A DNA stretch of 64,000 nucleotides from Ponticaulis sp. Its GTDB lineage: Bacteria; Pseudomonadota; Alphaproteobacteria; Caulobacterales; Hyphomonadaceae. The notes under the pieces were generated by a model, which was not told where the DNA came from, ran no database searches, and saw only the letters and a program-made list of their open reading frames with translations. Below are positions 17,292 through 25,083 of this stretch, piece after piece. The position numbers and the translations under genes were made by a program. Each line of letters opens with the position of its first letter. Position 1 is the stretch's first letter. The stretch spans positions 124,001 to 188,000 of the forward strand of contig NZLU01000063.1 of the NCBI GenBank assembly GCA_002692725.1, in the 5' to 3' direction.

Positions 17292-17960
17292 CTAATAATC
17301 CTCAAACAGCAGGATCTGATCTTCGAGATGGATCACCTGATGCGCGGTGAGCTCGACCATGCAGGTCGAGCCTGTTACCCGCCCCATGGTTCCGCCTCGG
17401 AAGCGCATACTTTCAAGCTGGCAAGTTGACCGACGAAATTCATGCCAGTCTTCCTGCGCGGCGGTGAACATGCCGGTCAGTGAAACCGAAATGGCCCCCT
17501 CCTCTCCGAATTCGTCATCATCTTCAGAATAGAGTTCGGACAAACGGTCCACGGCCGTCTCCAGGCGATCGGTCCAATAGTCGAACTCATAGCCGACACA
17601 GGCAACCATATCGGCCGTGGTGAAGGCGTCTTCCGGACAGGTGTCCATAATCAACCCGACGCAGATCTTTTCGGTGTCGCCTGATGTTCGTGTCGCCTCT
17701 ATGCAATCATTCATCGCCTGGATTGTTTCCTGCGGCAGTTCGCCAGACCGGAAGACCTGCATGGTCATGGGTTGCAAGTCGGCCGAAAAGTCAGATTGCG
17801 GGGCTGTCAGATCGGTGTCGACAAGGGCGTCTGGAATCATGTCGGGCCGGGCAGTGGAAGTGGCGCTGGCTTCAGGTGTAGGCAGTTCCTGAGCGGGCGG
17901 CGCATCCTGTGAGCAGGCGGCCATCATCAGTACTGCCAGAATGATGGTCTGATGTTTCAT
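17292..17960 (-). CDS. Lipoprotein with LprI/DUF1311-like domain
   Basis: The start at ATG 17960 is set by a strong GGGAGG ribosome site and a lipoprotein signal (VLMMAAC, Cys 16-17). After a low-complexity linker the mature part has the LprI/DUF1311 pattern: spaced cysteines, an acidic YWTDRLETAVDRLSELY helix, AQEDWHEFRRSTC and a late cysteine. LprI of Mycobacterium inhibits lysozyme; members elsewhere are periplasmic and mostly uncharacterised. It lies 109 bases downstream of spmX, whose product carries a lysozyme fold; a link is possible but not shown. Confidence 0.75.
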   Translation of the reverse strand: MKHQTIILAVLMMAACSQDAPPAQELPTPEASATSTARPDMIPDALVDTDLTAPQSDFSADLQPMTMQVFRSGELPQETIQAMNDCIEATRTSGDTEKICVGLIMDTCPEDAFTTADMVACVGYEFDYWTDRLETAVDRLSELYSEDDDEFGEEGAISVSLTGMFTAAQEDWHEFRRSTCQLESMRFRGGTMGRVTGSTCMVELTAHQVIHLEDQILLFEDY

Positions 17961-18035
17961 TTTGCCTCCCATATGCGCCTGGTGAAGGCTATCAGAGCTC
18001 AGTATCTGTGATGTGACAAGCTTTTGGGAGAGCGT

Positions 18036-18060
18036 CCGGCCGAAAGGACTTATCGGCCGG
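18036..18060 (-). terminator. Hairpin downstream of spmX
   Basis: An 8-bp perfect stem CCGGCCGA/TCGGCCGG (18036-18043 with 18053-18060) begins ten bases beyond the spmX stop. It lacks a T-run, so it may slow transcription or protect mRNA ends rather than terminate strongly. Confidence 0.5.
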
Positions 18061-18069
18061 GAGGGGCGA

Positions 18070-19812
18070 TCAGTCTTCAACGCCGACCAGTTTGCGCAGG
18101 AAGAAATATCCACCAAACGCAAAGCCAAGACCGCCAATCAGCGTGAAGAACGGGCCGGCATAGAATTCGCTCTGCTCGACCGGTGTTTCAGATTTCACGA
18201 CCGACCACCAATCCATAATGCCGAAAACACACATGGCAGCGCCGAGCACGGCAAGGATCAGGAATGGCAAAAGACCAATGAGCAATTCACCCACGCCGCG
18301 ACGCCCGCCAGCGACCGGATTAAATGTCTCCTGCTCGTCTGCGTACTGATCTGTCATCTCGTCAGGAAAGCTGTCCGCGACAGACGGATCGACAATACAG
18401 ATTGGCTTCGGGCGAGCCGGCGCATCTTCGCTCTCGACAACAACCAAAGTCTCTTCAGCGTCTTCCTTCCAGATTTCGCCGACATCGTCTTCGGTGTCAT
18501 CGTTGGTGTCGTCTTCAGAAACGTCTGGTGTGGTGTCGATGGTCAACCCGCTGATTTCGGCAGATTTCGCTTCGTCATCATACGCGTCAAGGAGCGTTTC
18601 TGTGTTGTCGTCTTCGTCATCAACGACGTCGTGGAAGCCATTCTCAGGGTCAGCAAAGTCCGAAACCAGTTCATCGTCTTCGTCGTCAGTTTCGACGATG
18701 TCTGTCAGGTTTTCATCTTCGTCGCTTTCATCAGACTGAAAGACTTCAGCGACGGCTTCGTCTTCAGCAGTCTCTTCTTCGACCGCATCGTCGTCCTCGG
18801 ACACGTCATGAGGCACGTCTTCGGACACCGCGTCTTCGGTGTCCGCAGGCGTCAGGTCGTCGGAGCCATCATCTTCAGCGTCCGTCGCTTCGTCGTCGAC
18901 GCGCGACAGATTGGATGCAGCAATTGCCGCAGCGAGAAGGCCATCGTCCAGCTCGTCTTCATCCTCATCTTCGTCGAGTTCAGCCTCGTCAAGATCGTCA
19001 TAATCGTCGGCGTCGCTGGCATCCCAGACCGACAGGCCTTCAGTTTCAGATGGTTCTTCTTCGGGGTCTTCCGACGCGACAAAAAAATCTGCTTCCTGCT
19101 CGACCAATTCCTCTGTCAGAACTTCATCATGCGTGGTGCTAAGCGCCACGGTCCGGCCCTCATTGCTGTTCGCCGCTTTCAGGAATTCATCATTGGCCTC
19201 AGAGGCGTCTCGCGCCTCTTCGCGAATGGTTTTGTGAACCGTTCCATCTTCGTTGATCTTCGTCTCAATCGACAAAGCCCCATCCGACAGTGCCAAAACT
19301 GAGGCCGCCACATCCAGCTCCGGTCGGACAATCTGGCTGGGTGCGCTTGGCGCGCCAGACGGGTGTGACAAAAACATATGCTTCTCGGCCGCCCGGCGAC
19401 GCACCAAAGCATCAACGACGATCAGACGACCATCCACACGCGCTTTGCGCCAGGCGTTAAAGCTCTCAGCTGCGGCCAGCATTTCACCGGCATTGACATA
19501 TTTCAGAACATCGCTGGCATGAAAATTCTGGCGCCCGACATTCCAGGCGAAGGAGACAAGGGCATCGAACTCATTCTGGTTCAGCGGAGCATGAACCGCT
19601 TCAGAGACCATTTTCTCGACATCCTGGAGGTCATAACGCAGCAGATATTCGGCTTCCCGTTCGCTGACTTCGACGCCCTCACGCGCCGAACGCGTGTGAC
19701 CATAACCAACAATCCACCCCCCGCCAGCGAGTGCTTCGGAGCGTCGACGCAGACCTTCAAAACCCTTGATGAGGTTCAGGCCGGTTTTAGAAATACGGTT
19801 ATAATGACCCAT
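18070..19812 (-). CDS. spmX: SpmX-type polar muramidase-fold scaffold protein
   Basis: From ATG 19812 the 580-residue protein has a GH24 (T4-lysozyme-like) domain at 1-150, beginning RISKTGLNLIKGFEGL with E19 and ending VVDALVRRRAAEKHMFL. A very long, strongly acidic disordered region follows (about 160-500), then two membrane helices near the C-terminus (about 510-575). This exact layout defines SpmX, which in Caulobacter gathers at the old pole and recruits the DivJ kinase, and in Asticcacaulis marks the stalk site. The usual Thr of the TIGYGHT signature is replaced (WIVGYGHT), consistent with a domain co-opted away from strong cell-wall cutting. It is not phage-associated here. Confidence 0.9.
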   Translation of the reverse strand: MGHYNRISKTGLNLIKGFEGLRRRSEALAGGGWIVGYGHTRSAREGVEVSEREAEYLLRYDLQDVEKMVSEAVHAPLNQNEFDALVSFAWNVGRQNFHASDVLKYVNAGEMLAAAESFNAWRKARVDGRLIVVDALVRRRAAEKHMFLSHPSGAPSAPSQIVRPELDVAASVLALSDGALSIETKINEDGTVHKTIREEARDASEANDEFLKAANSNEGRTVALSTTHDEVLTEELVEQEADFFVASEDPEEEPSETEGLSVWDASDADDYDDLDEAELDEDEDEDELDDGLLAAAIAASNLSRVDDEATDAEDDGSDDLTPADTEDAVSEDVPHDVSEDDDAVEEETAEDEAVAEVFQSDESDEDENLTDIVETDDEDDELVSDFADPENGFHDVVDDEDDNTETLLDAYDDEAKSAEISGLTIDTTPDVSEDDTNDDTEDDVGEIWKEDAEETLVVVESEDAPARPKPICIVDPSVADSFPDEMTDQYADEQETFNPVAGGRRGVGELLIGLLPFLILAVLGAAMCVFGIMDWWSVVKSETPVEQSEFYAGPFFTLIGGLGFAFGGYFFLRKLVGVED

Positions 19813-19893
19813 ATCCTGCTTCTTTCTGGCACACTTCGGCACATTCTGTTGCCTGACATGCAAGTTGAGCACCTTGCAGAGCTGGCACTGTCT

Positions 19894-21285
19894 TCAGAGT
19901 AGAAAAACAGTCGCCAGACCGAGAAAACTGAGAAAGCCGATAATATCCACAGTTGTCAGCAGAAAAACAGAGCTGGCGACAGCGGGGTCGGCCCCCAAGC
20001 GTTTCAGGGTCAGTGGTATGATGATTCCGGACAATCCTGCCCAAAGAAATGTCGCCAACATTGCAATTGCAATCACGACGGACAGTTTCACATCACGAAA
20101 CCAGAAATAAGCGATCAATGAGACAGCAATCGAAAACACCAGTCCATTGAGCAGCGCCGACATGCCTTCGCGGAAAATCGCGCGGCGCGTTGTCGAGCCT
20201 GAGAGTTCGCGTTCAGCAAGAGCCCGCACAGAGACTGCCAGTGTTTGCGATCCGGCATTTCCGCCAAGCGCCACCACCACAGGCATCAGAATTGCCAGAG
20301 CAACGATCTGATCGATCGTCTGTGCAAAGAAGGAAATCACAATAGAGGCCACGAAAGCCGTCAGCACATTCACCGCCAGCCATGGCGCACGCGACCGGAA
20401 GGTCGACAGAACAGTATCGAAGGCATCCGCCGAGGAGACCCCGCTCAAGGCGAAAAGGTCTTCGCGGTTCTCTTCCTGGATGACGTCGACGACGTCATCG
20501 ATGGTGACCATACCCGTTAGTCGCCCGGATTCATCGACCACCGGCGCCGAGGTGAGGTCGTATTTCTGGAAGATATAGGCCACATCCTCCTGGTCCATAT
20601 CCGGGCTGATCTCGGCCCGCACAGGCTGCATGATTTCGCCCAGGGGCGCAGAGCGCTGGTTTCGCAGAATGGTGTGAAGAGAGACCGCGCCGAGTAGGCG
20701 GAAAGCGGGATCAATCACATAAATCTCGAAAAATACGTCCGGCAGAGCCTCGGCATGTTCGCGGGCATGGTCGACGGCCTCGCCCACCGTCCAGAATTCC
20801 GGCGCAGCCACAAATTCGCGCTGCATGAGGCGTCCGGCGGACTCCTCATCAAACGCCATGACGCGCTCAAGCTCTTCACGTTCGCCCTTCTTGAAGCTCT
20901 CAAGGATGACGGCCTGACGATCGTCTTCCAGATCATCGAGCAGCAGCGCCGCGTCATCAGAATCGAGATTGTGGATGGCCTCGGCGAGGTGTTCATCCGG
21001 CAGGCTTTCGACCACCAGCTCACGATACTCGTCCCGCATTTCCAGCAGGACGGGTGTCGGGAACCGGTCACCGAGCAATTCAGCCGTTTCAGTGATCGCG
21101 CTACGCGGCAGGATTTCGAGAAGGTCAGCCGCATCGGCCGGGTGATGCTGTTCCAGCACATCCAGCACTTCCTGAGGGCGGCCGGAGTCAATTGCGTCCT
21201 CAAGTTCTGCGACTTGCTCCGCCTCGATCTCATCTTCCGTGAGTTCAGGCTCTGCAGCGAGTTCAGATTCCGGGTCCCGATCCAT
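19894..21285 (-). CDS. mgtE: Magnesium transporter MgtE
   Basis: From ATG 21285 (ribosome site GGAG six bases upstream) the 463-residue protein has the acidic MgtE N domain (about 25-135), two CBS domains (about 140-265, with SAPVVDESGRLTGMVTIDDV) and a membrane domain with five helices (about 290-463). The pore motif is PVVVALGGNAGSQTLAVSVRAL. MgtE dimers form a magnesium channel gated by magnesium binding to the N and CBS domains. Codons further upstream, to 21345, remain open but lack a ribosome site. Confidence 0.95.
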   Translation of the reverse strand: MDRDPESELAAEPELTEDEIEAEQVAELEDAIDSGRPQEVLDVLEQHHPADAADLLEILPRSAITETAELLGDRFPTPVLLEMRDEYRELVVESLPDEHLAEAIHNLDSDDAALLLDDLEDDRQAVILESFKKGEREELERVMAFDEESAGRLMQREFVAAPEFWTVGEAVDHAREHAEALPDVFFEIYVIDPAFRLLGAVSLHTILRNQRSAPLGEIMQPVRAEISPDMDQEDVAYIFQKYDLTSAPVVDESGRLTGMVTIDDVVDVIQEENREDLFALSGVSSADAFDTVLSTFRSRAPWLAVNVLTAFVASIVISFFAQTIDQIVALAILMPVVVALGGNAGSQTLAVSVRALAERELSGSTTRRAIFREGMSALLNGLVFSIAVSLIAYFWFRDVKLSVVIAIAMLATFLWAGLSGIIIPLTLKRLGADPAVASSVFLLTTVDIIGFLSFLGLATVFLL

Positions 21286-21368
21286 GTCAGACTCCGCAAA
21301 GCAAGGTTTAAAGGCGAAGCCATGTCGTCGCAGAGTGCGCCGCACTGGTCAATCGAAATTGCGTCGCG

Positions 21369-21797
21369 TCAGGCCGGGATGATGGATTTTACAAAGCGGC
21401 CTTCAACATGCGGCACACCGTCTATGGTGAGTGCGACATCGACATGAGCGAGATGACGACCAACACGCGCGACGCGCCCTTCCAACAGCACATCAGAACC
21501 CTGGGGCACCGCCCGAAGCATGCGATATTCGCTGGTGGAGGTGACCGTCCAGCGGTCGGCGGCCAAGACAGTCACTAGCGCAATCATGGCCGCAGGCTCC
21601 ATCAGGAGCGAGCTGACGCCACCATGGACATAACCGCCCGGCACGAGCGCAGCATTCGAGGTCTCAAAGGTAAGCTGAGACACGCCCTCTTTGGCGGAGA
21701 GCAGTCTCAGGCCAAACAGGCGATGCGAGGGAAGATCGAGATAGGTCTGAAACAGGTCAGCCTGGTCATCCGGTGTGCGGGGAGAGCGGTCAGTCAT
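21369..21797 (-). CDS. PaaI-type hotdog-fold thioesterase
   Basis: The 142-residue protein has the hotdog pattern of the 4HBT/PaaI family: VPGGYVHGGVSSLLMEPAAMIAL (His-Gly-Gly turn then the long central helix; positions about 53-75), a second strand pair STSEYRMLRAVPQGSDVLLEGRV, and a final AHVDVALTIDG strand. These enzymes hydrolyse acyl- or aryl-CoA thioesters. The substrate is unknown. It lies upstream of mgtE with an 83-base gap. Confidence 0.85.
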   Translation of the reverse strand: MTDRSPRTPDDQADLFQTYLDLPSHRLFGLRLLSAKEGVSQLTFETSNAALVPGGYVHGGVSSLLMEPAAMIALVTVLAADRWTVTSTSEYRMLRAVPQGSDVLLEGRVARVGRHLAHVDVALTIDGVPHVEGRFVKSIIPA

Positions 21798-21853
21798 GGA
21801 TTACCCATCTGACATTGCTCAGCCCCGCGCAAGCGCCAAATGCGCGCGTGAGA

Positions 21854-22933
21854 TCAGTCTGCAACTTTGCCCAAGAATGCCAGCAGGTCGGCATTCACGC
21901 GGTCGGCTTCTTCCTGTTGCACCCAATGCCCGGTGTTCGGATAGAGCGTGATGTCTTCAAGCTGTGTCACGCGCGGTGACATACTGGCCTTAAGCTGATC
22001 AGCGGTTGCGCCGCCAATCACCACATCCTTTTCGCCGGCAATGAACAGCGTCGGAATGTCGATTGTCGCCTCAGCAAGCTCTGGCGTGGTTTCCCAATTG
22101 CGGTCGAGATTGCGATAATAATTGATACCGCCGTGAAAACCGGAGCCCTCGAAGTTCTCAACATAATAGTCGAGATCAGACGGGCTCATCCATTCAGGGT
22201 GTTCTGTTGGCGCACCGAGACGTCCTGCAAACCCACCTGCTGCGGCCTTCGGGTCGGTGATCTCAGGCGGCACACGCGGTGTCGACGGCGAGGCATAGAG
22301 CCGTTTCAGAATCCGCTCAGGGTCGGCTTCGAACTCCGCTTCAGCGACGCCTGGCTCCTGAAAATAGAGCATGTAATAGAAGTTATCGCCAAACGCGTGG
22401 TTCAGGCTTTCGGTCGGCGGACGATTGCCGCGCTGCGGGAAGGGCACGCTCATCGTCACCAGCGAATTGAACCGGTCAGGATGCAGCAGCACCGAATACC
22501 AGGCCACGGCAGCACCCCAGTCATGGCCGACCAGATTGGCATCCTCGCGCCCATAGGCGTCAATCAGGCCGACAACATCGCTCGTGAGCTTGTGAATGTC
22601 GTACGCCTCGATCGCCTCGGGCGCGTCAGACCCGCCATAACCGCGCATATCCGGCACGATGACGCGATATCCGGCCTCGGCCAGTGCCGGGATCTGATAG
22701 CGCCAGGAATACCAGAGCTCGGGCCAGCCATGCACAAGGATGACGAGCGGGCCATCTTCAGGTCCGGCTTCCGCGACGCGTAAGGTGATGCCGTTCACTG
22801 ATTTCTCTGTCAGTTCTACACCTTTGATGTTCATGGCAGGTTCCTCCCCTTCAACCTTGTTGGTAGTGCAAGCCGCGAGAAGAAAAAGGCTAAGCACAGG
22901 CAGAATGAGCCTGTGGAACAGACGGCGTTTCAT
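21854..22933 (-). CDS. Alpha/beta hydrolase lipoprotein, epoxide-hydrolase-like
   Basis: ATG 22933 is chosen for its GGGGAGG ribosome site and because a lipoprotein signal follows (LFLLAAC, C22). The 359-residue hydrolase has the oxyanion-hole HGWP (68-71), nucleophile D138 in VGHDWGAAVAW, and the final histidine in TGHWVQQE. An Asp nucleophile with HGWP is the epoxide hydrolase/haloalkane dehalogenase pattern. An outer-membrane- or periplasm-anchored epoxide hydrolase is less common than the cytoplasmic form. The natural substrate is unknown. Confidence 0.85.
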   Translation of the reverse strand: MKRRLFHRLILPVLSLFLLAACTTNKVEGEEPAMNIKGVELTEKSVNGITLRVAEAGPEDGPLVILVHGWPELWYSWRYQIPALAEAGYRVIVPDMRGYGGSDAPEAIEAYDIHKLTSDVVGLIDAYGREDANLVGHDWGAAVAWYSVLLHPDRFNSLVTMSVPFPQRGNRPPTESLNHAFGDNFYYMLYFQEPGVAEAEFEADPERILKRLYASPSTPRVPPEITDPKAAAGGFAGRLGAPTEHPEWMSPSDLDYYVENFEGSGFHGGINYYRNLDRNWETTPELAEATIDIPTLFIAGEKDVVIGGATADQLKASMSPRVTQLEDITLYPNTGHWVQQEEADRVNADLLAFLGKVAD

Positions 22934-22951
22934 ATAAGTCCTCCCCGACAT

Positions 22952-23361
22952 TATCTGACCGACAGTCTAGGCTGCGCGCCGTCGTACAGCAATCATTTCA
23001 TCGCTGTTTTCAGAGTGCCTTTTAATGTCTTTGACCAGCGTGGTGTTATGTGATCTCAGCGCCGCTGCATGACGCGGTGAGTGCACAAAAAAAATGCTGT
23101 GCATCATATCCATACAGCAGCAGACCTGCAGCCCGGGCTTTGCCCGCCTGGCCAGAGCTGGTTCACACGGCGTGAGGCAGATGAGATACAATTTTTCCCT
23201 ACATTTGATCCGCCGGAGAAATGCCAAAATGGGGCTGCAGCCCTGAGCGCTATCCATCGCGCTGGCGCAGCCAGTGCGGGCGATCAAAACGTTGAAACAC
23301 AAAACATTCCTAAAATCGCGCCACTGGCGCGATTGTTTTTGCGAAGCAAAATCGGAATGTT
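22952..23361. other. Intergenic stretch between the hydrolase gene and tRNA-Leu
   Basis: No supported gene. It holds the promoter side of the hydrolase gene, some short palindromes, and near its right end a strong hairpin (23314-23334) nested inside a wider 9-bp inverted repeat (23302-23310 with 23354-23362) that touches the tRNA 3' end. Confidence 0.5.
23314..23336. terminator. Hairpin terminator downstream of tRNA-Leu
   Basis: A perfect 9-bp stem AATCGCGCC/GGCGCGATT (23314-23322 with 23326-23334) with a 3-base loop. On the minus strand it is followed by TTTTA, just after the tRNA; on the plus strand by GTTTTTG, so it could work in both directions. Confidence 0.7.
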
Positions 23362-23446
23362 TGGTGCGGTCGAGAAGACTCGAACTTCCACGGGTTGCCC
23401 CACAGCGACCTCAACGCTGCGCGTCTACCAATTCCGCCACGACCGC
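23362..23446 (-). tRNA. tRNA-Leu (anticodon GAG)
   Basis: Reading the minus strand from 23446 gives acceptor GCGGTCG paired with CGACCGC, a D arm TTGGTAGACGC, an anticodon arm CAGCG-TTGAGGT-CGCTG with anticodon GAG, a long class II variable arm and a T arm GGAAGTTCGAGTC. The CCA end is encoded (23364-23362). Confidence 0.95.
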
Positions 23447-23561
23447 ACGCCGAAACAGAGCGGCGCTCATAACCCGAAACGCGTCCGCTTGTGAAGAGGA
23501 ATTTTCAAGAAAATCACAGTCGGGATAAAGTTATATGAACCAGACCGGTTCACGGTGTGGT

Positions 23562-23813
23562 CTAGCTGGCCGCGGCATAGTCCTGCGCGTTGGCTGGCCC
23601 CTTCACGCGGACCGACATGCGCTCGCCTTCAATTTCGACATCGCCTTTGGCAATGGGAAAATCATTCGCCAGGATCCAGACCTGATCGGTCTCGCGGACA
23701 TCAAGCGGAATCACCGCACCACGACCCATGCGCAGCAATTGGTGCATCGGAATCTGGGTCCGGCCAAGAATGACGGAAATTTCGACTTTGACGGCATCAA
23801 GTTGACGCGACAT
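23562..23813 (-). CDS. fliN: FliN-type flagellar motor switch protein (SpoA domain only)
   Basis: From ATG 23813 the 83-residue protein is essentially one SpoA domain: VKVEISVILGRTQIPMHQLL, GRGAVIPLDV, then VWILANDFPIAKGDVEIEGERMSVRV with the closing strand. FliN forms the lower rim of the C-ring and helps switch motor direction. E. coli FliN has 137 residues, so the N-terminal extension is missing. The gene stands apart from other flagellar genes, between tRNA-Leu and lipB. TTG 23819 is an alternative start. Confidence 0.85.
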   Translation of the reverse strand: MSRQLDAVKVEISVILGRTQIPMHQLLRMGRGAVIPLDVRETDQVWILANDFPIAKGDVEIEGERMSVRVKGPANAQDYAAAS

Positions 23814-23878
23814 GACCAATCACCATTTGTCTGACACCTGATTGTCGTCGGTGCTGGTAACTGCGGAGTTAATAAGCG

Positions 23879-24580
23879 GTGAGTCTGAAGGCTGATTTTC
23901 CAATTGACTGGGTCGTGTCAGACGAACTGGTGCCCTATCCTGAGGCCATGCGCCTGATGGAAGCGCGTGTTGCGGCCATTATTGCGGGCGAGGCCCCGGA
24001 GCTGATCTGGTTTCTGCAGCATCCGCCGCTCTACACCTCTGGGACGAGCGCGAACATGTCTGACCTGCTCGATGCCGACCGGTTTCCGGTCTATGAGGCC
24101 GGTCGCGGCGGGCAATTCACCTATCATGGGCCGGGCCAGCGCATTGCCTATGTCATGCTGGATCTGCGCAAGCGCCAGCAGGATGTACGTAAATTCATTC
24201 ACGCCCTCGAAGATGTGGTGATCCAGACACTGGCCGACTTCAATGTGAAAGGCGAACGCCGCGACCAGCCGCGGATTGGCGTCTGGGTTGACCGGACAGT
24301 GAGCGGCGGACCGGAGCGTGAAGACAAGATTTCAGCCCTGGGAATTCGCCTGAAGAAATGGGTGAGTTTTCACGGGATTAGCCTGAATGTGGAGCCGGAC
24401 CTTTCGCATTTCGGCGGCATCACTCCGTGCGGCGTGGCCGACCCACGCTATGGCGTGACCAGCCTCGTGGATCTTGGTCTGCCGGTTTCGATGGCAGATG
24501 TCGACATTTCCATGAAGCAGGCATTTGAAGCTGAATTCGGGCCGCTGGTGCCCGCAAACCTGCCTGAGATCGCCGGTTAG
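23879..24580 (+). CDS. lipB: Octanoyl-[acyl-carrier-protein]:protein octanoyltransferase
   Basis: The 233-residue protein starts at GTG 23879 (GGAG nine bases upstream). It has the LipB signatures [12 protein letters not shown] (about residues 75-86), the lysine in [18 protein letters not shown] and the catalytic cysteine in GGITPCGV. LipB moves octanoyl groups from ACP to the lipoyl domains of 2-oxo acid dehydrogenases and the glycine cleavage H protein, the first step of lipoate synthesis. It ends four bases inside the convergent GNAT gene. Confidence 0.95.
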   Translation: MSLKADFPIDWVVSDELVPYPEAMRLMEARVAAIIAGEAPELIWFLQHPPLYTSGTSANMSDLLDADRFPVYEAGRGGQFTYHGPGQRIAYVMLDLRKRQQDVRKFIHALEDVVIQTLADFNVKGERRDQPRIGVWVDRTVSGGPEREDKISALGIRLKKWVSFHGISLNVEPDLSHFGGITPCGVADPRYGVTSLVDLGLPVSMADVDISMKQAFEAEFGPLVPANLPEIAG

Positions 24581-25065
24581 GGACGGCGCAAATAATAGGC
24601 AACGGCTTTCTCTGGCGAGAAGGCCTGTTCACCCACTTTTTCAAAGCCAAGGCTCTGATGGAAGCGATGGCTGCCCGGATTATTCGGGAGGGTATTCACC
24701 TCCGCACCCAGGGCGTAATCGCCGGAAATATATTCCGTGACATAAGCATAGAGTTCGCGTCCCAACCCCTGCCCCCGCGCATCTGGGTGGAAGGCGATCC
24801 GGTCGACATAGAGGAGTTTGCCGCCTTGTTCGGCCTGCCAGGCTTCGAACCAGCGCAGATTAGGGCTTTTATAGGCCATGGTGCCAGGCTCGATCAGATT
24901 GATGAAGCCGTCCGGCATTGTCTCCTGCCCGATGACGATGCAGATCGACAGCCCGACAATGCCCTCAAACGCCTCACGGGTTTCGTCACTCACCCCGGGC
25001 GTTGACAGGTAATTAATGTCGTAAAGACGATCAAAATCGCCTGTCTGGTAAGGCCGGATGAACAT
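24577..25065 (-). CDS. GNAT family N-acetyltransferase
   Basis: The 162-residue protein has the GNAT fold: [16 protein letters not shown] at the N-terminus, the acetyl-CoA site [20 protein letters not shown] (R/Q-x-x-G-x-G/A), and the last strand [21 protein letters not shown]. Its acceptor is unknown; it could acetylate a small molecule or a protein terminus. It lies 18 bases downstream of alaS on the same strand, so it may be co-transcribed. Confidence 0.85.
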   Translation of the reverse strand: MFIRPYQTGDFDRLYDINYLSTPGVSDETREAFEGIVGLSICIVIGQETMPDGFINLIEPGTMAYKSPNLRWFEAWQAEQGGKLLYVDRIAFHPDARGQGLGRELYAYVTEYISGDYALGAEVNTLPNNPGSHRFHQSLGFEKVGEQAFSPEKAVAYYLRRP

Positions 25066-25083
25066 GAGGGTGCAATCGCCCGA

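Noticed and set aside
18070..19812. Phage lysozyme, possibly a prophage remnant
   Set aside because: The long acidic segment and two C-terminal membrane helices identify SpmX, a core gene of Caulobacterales; there are no phage genes nearby.
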